A model generated the notes under the pieces. The model made no database searches, was not told the origin of the DNA, and saw only the letters and a list, made by a program, of their open reading frames with translations. Shown piece by piece: positions 1 to 7,143 of a stretch of DNA of 30,227 nt; the stretch's first letter is position 1, and every line of letters begins with the position of its first letter. Origin of the DNA: CAYZAK01 sp964476445 (GTDB taxonomy: Bacteria; CG03; SLGR01; JAGXOG01); assembly GCA_964476445.1 (NCBI GenBank), contig CAYZAK010000021.1, forward strand, positions 1 through 30,227. Direction: 5' to 3'. Made by a program: the position numbers and the translations under genes.

Positions 1-3
1 AGG

Positions 4-35
4 AAGAAATATATTCATAACAACATATATTTCTT
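4..35. other. Perfect 11-bp inverted repeat upstream of the first lipoprotein gene
   Basis: The arms AAGAAATATAT (4-14) and ATATATTTCTT (25-35) are perfect reverse complements around a 10-nt spacer. The repeat ends 25 bases before the preferred start of the first gene. It is AT-only apart from one G/C pair and has no T-run after it, so an operator or an mRNA 5' hairpin is more likely than a terminator. No regulator can be assigned. Confidence 0.45.
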
Positions 36-59
36 ATGAACATTATACCAGGAGAAAAA

Positions 60-374
60 ATGAAAAAAGTAAAAAAATGGAAACTTGGAAGTGTCGCGGT
101 TATACCGGCTATAGCGTTGGCTAGTGCTTTATCCGGTTGCGGGGATACAGGAACAGACCATCACCATCAACAAGATCAGATGCATACTCCGGAAGCCGAA
201 CATATGGAACACAGCGGTGAAGGACGAAATGTAAGACAGGCAACCGATGACGAAATGGGAATGACCGAGTACTGCGATGTTATGGATATGGAATTTACGG
301 TTGACGAGAACAGCCGGGTAATTGAGTATGACAACGGAACAAAAAGCTATGTATGCTGTCCCTCGTGTATATGA
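60..374 (+). CDS. Small lipoprotein with Cys-rich TRASH/YHS-like C-terminal motif (copy 1)
   Basis: Predicted secreted lipoprotein of 104 residues. A Lys-rich n-region, a hydrophobic stretch and the lipobox LSGC come first, followed by a His/Met-rich linker (HHH, HM, EHMEH). The tail carries the pattern YC-x-VM...F-TVD-x-N-x-RV-x-EY-x-x-GTK...CCPxC, giving four cysteines placed as in TRASH/YHS-type metal-binding domains. I chose the ATG at 60 because AGGAG lies 5 nt upstream; an in-frame ATG at 36 sits inside the upstream inverted repeat and lacks a ribosome site. The next gene is a diverged tandem copy. Binding of copper or another soft metal is inference from the Cys/His content and from the copper genes downstream; I do not recognise a named family. 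Confidence 0.75.
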   Translation: MKKVKKWKLGSVAVIPAIALASALSGCGDTGTDHHHQQDQMHTPEAEHMEHSGEGRNVRQATDDEMGMTEYCDVMDMEFTVDENSRVIEYDNGTKSYVCCPSCI

Positions 375-385
375 ATAAATAATAA

Positions 386-679
386 ATGAGACAAAAAAAT
401 GCAGTCCTGGTTATCGCGGCACTGGTTTTAATAGTGTTACTGAGCGGTTGCCTTGAACAGGCCGAAAATGTTCTTCATACTGATAGCTCTAATCAAAAGT
501 ATAGCCCGAGAAATAATGTATATGCGGTGAGGATAGCCCGGTCTGCTGAAAGAGGACAAACTCAATACTGTCTGGTGATGGGTAGGGTATTTACGGTAGA
601 TCATAATACCAGGGTAATGGAATATGCTGACGGAACAAAAACCTTCCTGTGCTGTCCCCCATGTTTGGATAATATGTAA
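386..679 (+). CDS. Small lipoprotein with Cys-rich C-terminal motif (copy 2)
   Basis: Predicted 97-residue lipoprotein with signal peptide and lipobox LSGC at about residues 19-22. It begins 11 nt after the previous gene. The last 40 residues repeat the pattern of copy 1: YCLVM, FTVDHNTRV, EYADGTK, CCPPC. The linker is different and poor in His, so only the tail is conserved, which marks that tail as the functional part. No good ribosome-binding site precedes the ATG at 386, so it may be translated by coupling to the first gene. Function unknown; metal binding or thiol chemistry outside the membrane is inference, consistent with the TlpA/CcdA pair that follows. Confidence 0.7.
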   Translation: MRQKNAVLVIAALVLIVLLSGCLEQAENVLHTDSSNQKYSPRNNVYAVRIARSAERGQTQYCLVMGRVFTVDHNTRVMEYADGTKTFLCCPPCLDNM

Positions 680-707
680 ATGCGGTTTAAACTAATTGGG
701 TAATAAA

Positions 708-1185
708 ATGCTTACATTAACTATCATGGGACTGGAATTAATTTTAATTGTTCCCGGTCCGGCGGCGTAGTCCGGAAGGGAAAATAGTCTTATAAACGTA
801 GCTGAAATTCCCGAAAAAGAAGAGATAATGTATTATCTTTTGGACCTTTCGTTGTCCCTGCTCTAGTGATAGTATTAAATCTAATTGCTGTAACGAGTCC
901 AGAGAGCGTATGCAGTATATTAATTCCCTGGTTTTATCCAACCCGCAATTCACCTGGAAAGATTTTGTAATGGAATGGGTAAAGAAGTACGATTTAAACA
1001 AGTTAATAGAGGTAAAAGCACAGGAATATTATCGTAAAAAACTGCGGGCCAAAGCTTCCGTGGAGAAGAGGGCCCCGGTTAAACCAGGGGGGGAGCCTTT
1101 TGGGCGGAGTAACTGGGCGGTATATATTCCTCCCGGGGAAACAGCAGAGTTAAAGCTGTATTACGACCCGGGAGCGTATCAGTAA
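708..1185 (+). pseudogene. Broken CcmH-like (thiol oxidoreductase) gene, interrupted by a stop and a frameshift
   Basis: From the ATG at 708 one frame reads a short hydrophobic signal-like segment, meets TAG at 768-770, then continues with coding-like sequence (NVAEIPEKEEIMYYL) until another stop. Between about 829 and 855 the sense passes to the next frame, which reads CPC followed by NCC, then a helical region (WKDFVMEWVKKYDLNKL) and ends with PPGETAELKLYYDPG. The order CPC, Cys pair, helices, FV-x-x-Y resembles CcmH-type proteins, and the tail resembles the start of a DUF1573-like Ig fold. The intact part from ATG 910 has no ribosome site and lacks the cysteines. A position just before TlpA and CcdA genes fits a CcmH role. 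Family assignment is moderate; the interruption is directly visible. Confidence 0.5.
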
Positions 1186-1297
1186 ATTGCTGTGAAGAAT
1201 AAAAGTATTTATTTTAAAAAAATAGTTAGAATATGATAAAATCAATAAGGTTTAAAAGAAATAATTATTTTTTAAAAACAATAAAAGGAGAAATAAT

Positions 1298-1885
1298 ATG
1301 GGATATAAAAAAGTACTGACATTTCTTTTGGGAATAGGATTAATGTTTTGGGGAGCCAGTCCGGTTGCCGGAGCAGGACGTATGGCTCCGGATGAGGAAC
1401 ATACAGAAGAACCCGCGGCTCTTGAAAGTAACGCCGGCACGGTGGAGACCGGAATTGAATTGGGAATGATTGCCCCGGATATTTCTTTTACTGATCTTGA
1501 CGGTAATATGCACAACCTGTCTGATTACAGAGATAAAGCGGTTATGCTTAATTTTGGAGCCAACTGGTGTTCGGCCTGCAGGTACGAAAAACCCTTTATG
1601 CAGGAGATATATGACGCATATAAAGAACAGGGTTTTGTTATTCTGTCTGTTTACGTCCAGGTAGACAAACCGACTGTGGAGGATTATGTTGTGGAACACG
1701 GATATACTTTTCCCGCCTTTATGGATTTAGAAGAAACTGCTTTTCCAAAGTACAATAAAATCGGTGGCATTCCTCAGACATATCTAATCAACCGGGAAGG
1801 TAAAATAATAAATTTTATAGCCGGGGCCAGGAACTGGGCCAGTCCGGAAAATAGAAGTCTTATAACCAATCTTCTGGAAGATTAA
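1298..1885 (+). CDS. TlpA/ResA-like exported thioredoxin-family protein
   Basis: Exported thiol-disulfide oxidoreductase of 195 residues. Residues 1-26 form a signal peptide; an acidic linker leads into a thioredoxin-like (AhpC/TSA-TlpA) domain from about residue 55. The redox motif WCSAC puts the cysteines at 91 and 94, and the cis-proline lies in GGIPQTY at about 159, as in TlpA/ResA. A strong AGGAG precedes the ATG. The stop codon directly abuts the ATG of the CcdA gene, so the two are translationally linked: CcdA would pass electrons from cytosolic thioredoxin to this protein. Likely targets are extracytoplasmic cysteines, such as those of the two upstream lipoproteins (inference) or apocytochromes; no cytochrome c gene is in the window. 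Confidence 0.9.
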   Translation: MGYKKVLTFLLGIGLMFWGASPVAGAGRMAPDEEHTEEPAALESNAGTVETGIELGMIAPDISFTDLDGNMHNLSDYRDKAVMLNFGANWCSACRYEKPFMQEIYDAYKEQGFVILSVYVQVDKPTVEDYVVEHGYTFPAFMDLEETAFPKYNKIGGIPQTYLINREGKIINFIAGARNWASPENRSLITNLLED

Positions 1886-2647
1886 ATGAACGTCTCCCTT
1901 GGTGTCTGGGCGGCATTTTTAGCCGGCTTCCTTTCTTTTTTCTCCCCTTGCGTGTTGCCGCTTGTTCCCGTATATATGGGTTATATAATGGGGCAGGGCG
2001 GTAGAATGAGGGAGCGAATTTCTGAAAAACCGGTACTTTACAGATTGGGGAAAACAGCGATGTTTGTAGCCGGTTTTTCCGTAGTATTCATTCTGATGGG
2101 GGGACTGGCCGGTTTTTTTGGATTTTACATGTTTCAGAGGCTGCCCTGGCTTATCCAGGCGTCGGGAATAATTATAATTTCATTCGGGGTTATTATAATA
2201 CTCGGAGCTCTGGATATAAAACTACCCGGTTTTATTTCCCGGCAGAAAAGACTTAATATATTGGATACAGCAAAAAAAGCCCCTTTTTTGAGGAAAATCC
2301 TTCCCTTTGTCCTGGGAATATCTTTTGGCCTGGCCTGGACTCCGTGCATAGGTCCGATTTTAGGCGGTATACTTACCCTTGCTTTTTCTTCGCAGACGGC
2401 CGGCCGGGGCACACTGCTTTTGGGGGTATACTCGGCGGGTATCGCAATTCCTTTTCTTATAAGCTCTGTATTTATCGGGAAAATAAACTTTATTTTTGGA
2501 AAAAGTGAAAAAATATTTATGATTGTCCAGATTCTAAGCGGTATTATCCTCATCTTTTTCGGAATTTTAGCTTTTACCGGTTCCATGGTCAGGTTGGTAG
2601 CCTGGTTTATCGATGTACTCCCTTTTTACGAACCCTATTTTTTTTAA
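1886..2647 (+). CDS. ccdA: CcdA-type transmembrane thiol-disulfide transporter
   Basis: Polytopic membrane protein of 253 residues, normal length for CcdA. About six hydrophobic segments are visible. The two redox cysteines lie in the family-typical settings FFSPCVLPL (Cys22) and WTPCIGP (Cys154), each at the start of a three-helix half. CcdA moves reducing equivalents from cytoplasmic thioredoxin across the membrane to TlpA/ResA-like partners, and the partner gene lies immediately upstream with no gap. Cytochrome c maturation or general upkeep of exposed thiols are both possible; the neighbouring Cys-rich lipoproteins favour the latter, as inference. Confidence 0.93.
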   Translation: MNVSLGVWAAFLAGFLSFFSPCVLPLVPVYMGYIMGQGGRMRERISEKPVLYRLGKTAMFVAGFSVVFILMGGLAGFFGFYMFQRLPWLIQASGIIIISFGVIIILGALDIKLPGFISRQKRLNILDTAKKAPFLRKILPFVLGISFGLAWTPCIGPILGGILTLAFSSQTAGRGTLLLGVYSAGIAIPFLISSVFIGKINFIFGKSEKIFMIVQILSGIILIFFGILAFTGSMVRLVAWFIDVLPFYEPYFF

Positions 2648-2710
2648 ATTTTATGTATTCCGGCTTATCTTCTATTAAGAAGTGTTAACCTTTGTAAATT
2701 ACAAATACAT

Positions 2711-2737
2711 AATGACTGCTTCCGGAATGCGGTCATT
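2711..2737. other. Stem-loop downstream of ccdA
   Basis: AATGACTGC (2711-2719) pairs with GCGGTCATT (2729-2737) over 9 bp including one G-T pair; the 9-nt loop itself contains TTCCGGAA. No U-tract follows, so it is not a clear intrinsic terminator. It may mark the end of the ccdA transcript. Confidence 0.35.
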
Positions 2738-2758
2738 GCCGTCCGGGAGATAGTCTAT

Positions 2759-2787
2759 TTGACATAATGATAGTAATTTAATATCAT
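2759..2787 (+). promoter_or_regulatory. Promoter with NsrR-like operator, site A (ferredoxin-like gene)
   Basis: A -35 TTGACA (2759-2764) and a -10 TATCAT (2782-2787) are 17 nt apart. The palindrome ATGATA-N9-TATCAT (2767-2787) fills the spacer and its right arm is the -10 box; one more base pair of symmetry extends each arm to TAATGATA/TATCATTA. The same architecture occurs before the Rrf2 gene at 23019 and before hcp. Geometry implies repression by occlusion of RNA polymerase. Confidence 0.8.
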
Positions 2788-2829
2788 TAAAGTGGAGATG
2801 AAGGATAAAAAATTAAAGAGGAGGATATG

Positions 2830-3672
2830 ATGGCCAAAAGAGAAATCATTAAAATTGACGAGGATAAATGTAACGGATGCGGCAACTGCGTACCCGCCTG
2901 TCCGGAAGGGGCTCTGCAGATAATAGACGGCAAGGCCAGGCTGGTAAGCGATCTTTTTTGCGACGGCCTGGGGGCCTGCATAGGGGACTGTCCCCTGGAT
3001 GCCATCGAAATTGAAGAAAGGGAAGCCGAGCCTTACGATGAGAAAAAAACGATGGAAAATATCGTAAAGAAAGGGCCCAACACTATAAAAGCCCATCTCA
3101 AGCATTTCAAGGAACACGGGGAGGTTGAACTTTTAAAGGAAGCTGTCGAGGTACTGGAAGAAAAAGGTTTAGAAAATCCCATGCACAACCAGCACGATGA
3201 GGGACCTCATGTTCCGGACGGTTGTCCGGGAGCTAAGGTTATTGACCAGCAGGATTCAAAACAGAAATCCTCAGAAGTTGGCGAAATATCTTCCCAGCTC
3301 AAGCAGTGGCCGGTACAGCTTCACCTGGTTCCCCCTAACGCTCCGTATTTTAAGGGAGCGGATGTAGTCCTCTCCGCTGACTGCGTGGCTTATTCGGTGG
3401 GAGATTTTCACTCCAAGTATCTTGAAGGTAAATCCCTGGCCATTGCCTGTCCGAAACTGGATTCGGGACAGGAAACTTACAAGGAAAAAATAAAAGATAT
3501 GATCGACCGGGCAAAGATAAATACCCTTACGGTACTGATTATGGAAGTACCCTGTTGCAGGGGTCTTTTGAACCTGGCCCGGCAGTCCGCCGATGAGGCT
3601 GAACGGAAAGTCCCTATAAAATACGCCGTAGTGGGAGTTGACGGTACGATTAAAAAAGAGGAGTGGTTGTAA
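2830..3672 (+). CDS. Ferredoxin-like 4Fe-4S protein with a long C-terminal domain
   Basis: Cytoplasmic iron-sulfur protein of 280 residues. The first motif is a classical CxxCxxCxxxCP (Cys14, 17, 20, 24). The second, CDGLGACIGDCP (Cys44, 50, 54), has an altered spacing, so the second cluster may be atypical. An alpha-helical linker and a conserved-looking C-terminal region with VPCCRG follow. Two ATGs overlap at 2827 and 2830; AGGAGG at 2819-2824 gives the better spacing to 2830. Proteins of this architecture are, to my knowledge, often encoded next to hcp in clostridia; here it is 20 kb away but carries the same operator. A role as electron donor or partner for the hybrid cluster protein in nitrosative-stress defence is inference. 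Confidence 0.85.
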   Translation: MAKREIIKIDEDKCNGCGNCVPACPEGALQIIDGKARLVSDLFCDGLGACIGDCPLDAIEIEEREAEPYDEKKTMENIVKKGPNTIKAHLKHFKEHGEVELLKEAVEVLEEKGLENPMHNQHDEGPHVPDGCPGAKVIDQQDSKQKSSEVGEISSQLKQWPVQLHLVPPNAPYFKGADVVLSADCVAYSVGDFHSKYLEGKSLAIACPKLDSGQETYKEKIKDMIDRAKINTLTVLIMEVPCCRGLLNLARQSADEAERKVPIKYAVVGVDGTIKKEEWL

Positions 3673-3756
3673 AATATATTTAACCGTAAACTTTTTTAAT
3701 TATAGTGCCGTTCGGGCCGGTATAGTTAAATTGGCAAAAAAATAAACTCCAGTTTT

Positions 3757-3784
3757 TTGTCTTTTTCGTTATATTAATTATAAT
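3757..3784 (+). promoter_or_regulatory. Candidate promoter of the Moco/sulfur operon
   Basis: TTGTCT (3757-3762) and a consensus TATAAT (3779-3784) are separated by 16 nt, leaving a leader of about 55 nt before the first gene. The -10 lies within an 18-bp AT-only perfect palindrome (3770-3787). I could not find the conserved core of the Moco riboswitch in this leader. Confidence 0.4.
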
Positions 3785-3843
3785 ATAGCGTAGCTGGTAA
3801 GTTATATATACATGATTAAGAAGATAATAATTTTAAAATATTT

Positions 3844-4884
3844 ATGAATAAGAAAAATGAAAAAAACTTAAAAACAATTCCGGTTGATGAAGCCGCGGGT
3901 ACCGTGCTTATGCATGATATTACCAGGATAATACCCGGCAAAGAAAAAGGACCGGCTTTTAAAAAAGGCCATATCGTAAAACCGGAAAATATAGAAACCC
4001 TAAAAGATATGGGCAAGGAGAACCTGTACGCTTTTGAAGTATCTCCGGATAAATATCATGAAAACGATGCCGCCGAAAAATTTAAGAGCCTGGCCGGTAA
4101 AAATATTTCTATAGAGGGTCCTTCCGAGGGTAAAATAGTATTTAAAGCCAAAGATGACGGACTTATCAAGATCGATAAAGAGACGGTTAACCGGATAAAT
4201 AAAATAGGAGATATAGCCCTTACTACTCTCCATACGGACGTACCAGTTAAAAAAGGGGGCGATGTAGCGGGAATGAGAGCCATACCCCTTGTGGTTGATA
4301 GGAAAAAAGTGGACCGGGCCCTTGAAACCGCATCCGGTAAAAATACAGTTGAGATAAAACCCTATAAAAATAAAAAAATCGGCCTTCTGGTAACCGGTGA
4401 AGAAGTGGCCTCGGGCCGGATAGAAGACGGTTTTAAACCGGTTATAGAAAAAAAAGTTAAAGAATACGGGAGCCGTATTGTAAGGTATAAATTAACCGGA
4501 GACCGTCCGGAAAATATTAAGAACCAAATTTTAAAGTCGGTTGAACGGGGCTGTAATTTTATAATTTTAACCGGGGGGATGTCCGTTGACCCCGACGATA
4601 AAACCAAAAAGGCCATAATAGATGCCGGGGTTAGAATAGTTCGATACGGCGTGCCCGTTCTTCCGGGAAATATGTTTATGGTAGGTTACCTGGATAAAAT
4701 CCCGGTTTTCGGAGTGCCCGCCTGCGCGTTATTTCACAATATAACCGTTCTGGATATTTATCTTCCCTACGCCTTTTCGGATACAAAAATAACCGGTGAC
4801 AGGTTAACTAAAAGAGGTTACGGGGGTTACTGCCGCCACTGTGAGGTATGCGTGTATCCACGGTGCGCGCTGGGGAAGTTTTGA
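3844..4884 (+). CDS. MoeA-like molybdopterin-binding protein
   Basis: First gene of the Moco operon, 346 residues. The N-terminal half resembles MoeA domains I/II; from about residue 177 a MoCF (MogA/MoeA) domain begins with IGLLVTGEEV and carries LTGGMSVDPDD at 242-252, the pterin-binding signature. The protein ends in a cysteine cluster C330-x2-C333-x2-C336-x4-C341, a tail I associate with the clostridial MoeA-like group rather than E. coli MoeA. Family function is molybdate insertion into adenylylated molybdopterin or a related step. Its 3' end overlaps the longest reading frame of moaA. No convincing ribosome site precedes the ATG, so the start is moderately certain. Confidence 0.85.
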   Translation: MNKKNEKNLKTIPVDEAAGTVLMHDITRIIPGKEKGPAFKKGHIVKPENIETLKDMGKENLYAFEVSPDKYHENDAAEKFKSLAGKNISIEGPSEGKIVFKAKDDGLIKIDKETVNRINKIGDIALTTLHTDVPVKKGGDVAGMRAIPLVVDRKKVDRALETASGKNTVEIKPYKNKKIGLLVTGEEVASGRIEDGFKPVIEKKVKEYGSRIVRYKLTGDRPENIKNQILKSVERGCNFIILTGGMSVDPDDKTKKAIIDAGVRIVRYGVPVLPGNMFMVGYLDKIPVFGVPACALFHNITVLDIYLPYAFSDTKITGDRLTKRGYGGYCRHCEVCVYPRCALGKF

Positions 4885-5804
4885 ATAAAGATACTGTAAA
4901 ATACGCCCGGATCTCTTTGACTCCGAATTGTCATCTCCGGTGCCGGTACTGCCGTCCCCGGCCCCGGGATTTGACAAAGGAACCCGACAATCTGGTCGGT
5001 TTTGAAAAACTTAACCGGGTAATTAAAATATTTAAATCTTTGGGTATCCAAAAATACCGGTTCACCGGGGGAGAGCCGTTTATCCGTAAGGGGGTATTTG
5101 AATTTTTGTCCGGGGTGGAACTTGAAAATTATTTTGTAACTTCTTCTTTGCATTTTAGCGGGGAGAAAATCCCTCTGATAAACTCGATGGCTTCCGGGGG
5201 CCTTTCCGGTGTTAACGTGAGCCTGGACAGTTTAAATCCTCACAAGTACAGGCATCTTACCGGGGGAGATGTTGAGCTGGTAAAAGAAAATTTAAGAAAT
5301 TTAAGGGTTGATAATCTTAAGTTAAACACCATTTTAATCAAAGATTTCAATACCGAAGAGGCGGAGGATATAATCAATTTCGGCGTTTCTTTAGGGGCTG
5401 ATGTACGGTTTATAGAAAAAATGGATTTAATTGACGACGGATTAAAGAGCGATTCGGTGGAAGGATTCAGAAAAAAGTTAATTGACGACGGATTGATCCA
5501 TCCTAAAAGCTACCGGCTAAAAAATTCGGTAAGCATATACCATAACCTTAAAAATAAACCCGGTAAAGTCGGTTTTATAACTCCTTTTGAGGCACCTTTT
5601 TGCCACAGGTGCGATAAGATCCGCATCACATCTTCGGGTAAATTAAAACGATGTCTTTTTGAGGCCGGCGGGATTGATTTAAATGCCATGCTGAATCTGA
5701 ATGGGGATTTATTAAAAGAAAAATTAAAAACCATATTAAACGGTAAAATCAAAAAAAGAGTTGTAAATCACAGCACCGTAAACATGGGGTGTATAGGAGG
5801 CTGA
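4881..5804 (+). CDS. moaA: GTP 3',8-cyclase MoaA
   Basis: Radical SAM enzyme for the first step of Moco synthesis, turning GTP into 3',8-cyclo-GTP. The SAM-cluster motif CHLRCRYC is followed by FTGGEP; a second cluster site, CHRC...C, sits near the C-terminus (about Cys241, 244, 258 with this start), and the protein ends in GG as MoaA must. The frame is open from an ATG at 4848, but the family normally starts a few residues before the YARISLT-like strand. A TTG at 4881 that overlaps the upstream stop codon, preceded by GGGGA, fits better and gives 307 residues. It is somewhat divergent: the usual TTNG motif reads VTSS. Confidence 0.9.
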   Translation: MNKDTVKYARISLTPNCHLRCRYCRPRPRDLTKEPDNLVGFEKLNRVIKIFKSLGIQKYRFTGGEPFIRKGVFEFLSGVELENYFVTSSLHFSGEKIPLINSMASGGLSGVNVSLDSLNPHKYRHLTGGDVELVKENLRNLRVDNLKLNTILIKDFNTEEAEDIINFGVSLGADVRFIEKMDLIDDGLKSDSVEGFRKKLIDDGLIHPKSYRLKNSVSIYHNLKNKPGKVGFITPFEAPFCHRCDKIRITSSGKLKRCLFEAGGIDLNAMLNLNGDLLKEKLKTILNGKIKKRVVNHSTVNMGCIGG

Positions 5805-5806
5805 AA

Positions 5807-6256
5807 ATGGACAAAAAAGTTAATATGGCCGATATATCGGATAAGATAATAACTAAAAGAACTGCGCAGGCCGAAGGTTTTATAAAAATATCCTCAAAAA
5901 CTAAAAAGCTTATAAAAAAAGGGGACATACCAAAGGGTAATGTGGAGGCGGTATCAAAAACAGCCGGCATTTCAGCCGCTAAACTTACCCCCAAAGCTCT
6001 CCCCCTGTGTCATCCTATCTCTTTAACCGGATGCAGTGTAGATGTTAAAATAGAAAAAGAAGGTATTAGAGCGGAAGTTAAAGTAAAGGCCAGGGACCGA
6101 ACCGGCGTAGAGATGGAGGCCATGTTTTCCTGTTCAACTGTTCTATTGAATATATACGATATGGTAAAACCGGTGGACAAGAGCGCGGAGATTAAATTTA
6201 TAAGATTGCTGAAGAAAACCGGGGGGAAGAGCGGGGACTATGAAAGGAATAATTGA
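5807..6256 (+). CDS. moaC: Cyclic pyranopterin monophosphate synthase MoaC
   Basis: Converts the MoaA product to cyclic pyranopterin monophosphate. Length 149 residues, normal for MoaC. Family motifs are seen in order: KGNVEAVSKTAGISAAK, LPLCHPISLT, RTGVEMEAM, IYDMVKPVDKS (with the catalytic Asp and Lys) and GGKSG. The ATG at 5807 has TAGGAGG seven bases before it; an upstream in-frame ATG at 5789 lies inside moaA and lacks one. The 3' end overlaps the MOSC gene by 17 nt. MoaD, MoaE and MoeB are not in this operon, so molybdopterin synthase must be encoded elsewhere. Confidence 0.95.
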   Translation: MDKKVNMADISDKIITKRTAQAEGFIKISSKTKKLIKKGDIPKGNVEAVSKTAGISAAKLTPKALPLCHPISLTGCSVDVKIEKEGIRAEVKVKARDRTGVEMEAMFSCSTVLLNIYDMVKPVDKSAEIKFIRLLKKTGGKSGDYERNN

Positions 6257-6680
6257 AACAATCTCCGTATCTAAAAAGAGGGGAGAGGAAAAGCGGGAAA
6301 CCAAGACCGCTGTCCTGGTAAAAAATTACGGGATAAAAAACGACGCTCACGGGGGGGCTACTAAAAGACAGGTATCCATGCTTTCTTTAAAAGATTTAAA
6401 AAATTTAAGGGCTCAGGGAATAAAGGTTAAACCCGGGGATATGGCCGAAAATATTTTAGTGAAGGAAATTAATACGGATAATTTACAAATAGGGGACAAA
6501 CTAATTTTCAACAATCAAGCAGTATGCGAAATCACCCAAGTGGGGAAAAAGTGTCACGATAAATGTTCAATAGGACAAAAACTTGGAAAATGCTCCATGT
6601 CTGATAAAGGAATATTTATGAAGGTTGTAAAAGGGGGGCAAATAAAAAAAAGTTGCCCGGCGGAGGTGAAAAATGATTAA
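6240..6680 (+). CDS. MOSC-domain protein (Moco sulfurase C-terminal domain family)
   Basis: Stand-alone MOSC domain of 146 residues. Recognisable family positions are GIKNDAHGG followed by RQVS, then GDMAENI, and the Cys-containing region GKKCHDKCSIG, ending in a GIFMKVVKGG-type strand. MOSC domains occur as the C-terminal half of eukaryotic Moco sulfurases, where the N-terminal half is NifS-like, and as small proteins in bacterial Moco operons; they are thought to bind Moco and receive sulfur. This operon encodes a separate NifS homologue 3 kb downstream, so the pair may be a split version (inference). Overlaps moaC at the start and mogA by 8 nt at the end. Confidence 0.9.
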   Translation: MKGIIETISVSKKRGEEKRETKTAVLVKNYGIKNDAHGGATKRQVSMLSLKDLKNLRAQGIKVKPGDMAENILVKEINTDNLQIGDKLIFNNQAVCEITQVGKKCHDKCSIGQKLGKCSMSDKGIFMKVVKGGQIKKSCPAEVKND

Positions 6681-7143
6681 AGCGGCGGTACTTACGGTAT
6701 CAACCACCAAAACCTTAAAAGAAGACACGTCCGGAGAGGCAATAGTCGAAATCTTAACTGACAAAAATTTTAAAATAGCGTCTCGGGACCTGGTAACCGA
6801 CAGTAAAAATAAAATTAAAAATAAACTGTCAAAACTATCTTCAAGAAGGGATATGGATATTGTGATTACCACCGGGGGAACGGGACTGGGCCCCCGGGAT
6901 CTTACTCCCGAAGCTACCGGGGAGGTAATTGAAAGAGATACTCCCGGTATTTCCGAACTTATCCGCTTGGAGGGGGTGAAGTTTACAAAAAGAGCCGCTC
7001 TTTCCAGGGGGATATCCGGGATAAAAAATGGAACTCTTATAATAAATCTTCCCGGCTCCCCAAAGGGAGTCCGCCAGTCCCTAGAGGCTATATTAGAACT
7101 GCTCCCTCATGCTGTACACATCATGAAAGGAGGCGGCCATTAA
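6673..7143 (+). CDS. MogA/MoaB-type molybdopterin adenylyltransferase
   Basis: MoCF-fold protein of 156 residues, typical of MogA/MoaB. TTGGTGLGPRDLTPEAT is the pterin-binding loop, and the conserved LPGSPKGVRQSLE segment follows. MogA adenylylates molybdopterin before MoeA inserts metal. It overlaps the MOSC gene by 8 nt and its last base is the first base of the next ATG, showing tight translational coupling. MogA and MoaB cannot be told apart by eye here, so no symbol is given. Confidence 0.92.
   Translation: MIKAAVLTVSTTKTLKEDTSGEAIVEILTDKNFKIASRDLVTDSKNKIKNKLSKLSSRRDMDIVITTGGTGLGPRDLTPEATGEVIERDTPGISELIRLEGVKFTKRAALSRGISGIKNGTLIINLPGSPKGVRQSLEAILELLPHAVHIMKGGGH

Noticed and set aside
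768..770. Pyrrolysine or other recoding at the TAG of the CcmH-like gene
   Set aside because: A frame change further on is also needed, so simple decay or sequence error explains it better. TAG is not a selenocysteine codon.
3770..3787. 18-bp AT-only palindrome before the Moco operon as an operator
   Set aside because: Made only of A and T and overlapping the -10 box; such palindromes are common by chance in AT-rich promoters.
3673..3843. Moco riboswitch in the leader of the Moco operon
   Set aside because: A weak stem (AATTATA/TATAGTT, about 3699-3730) exists, but I see none of the conserved Moco-motif core; it also precedes the likely promoter.
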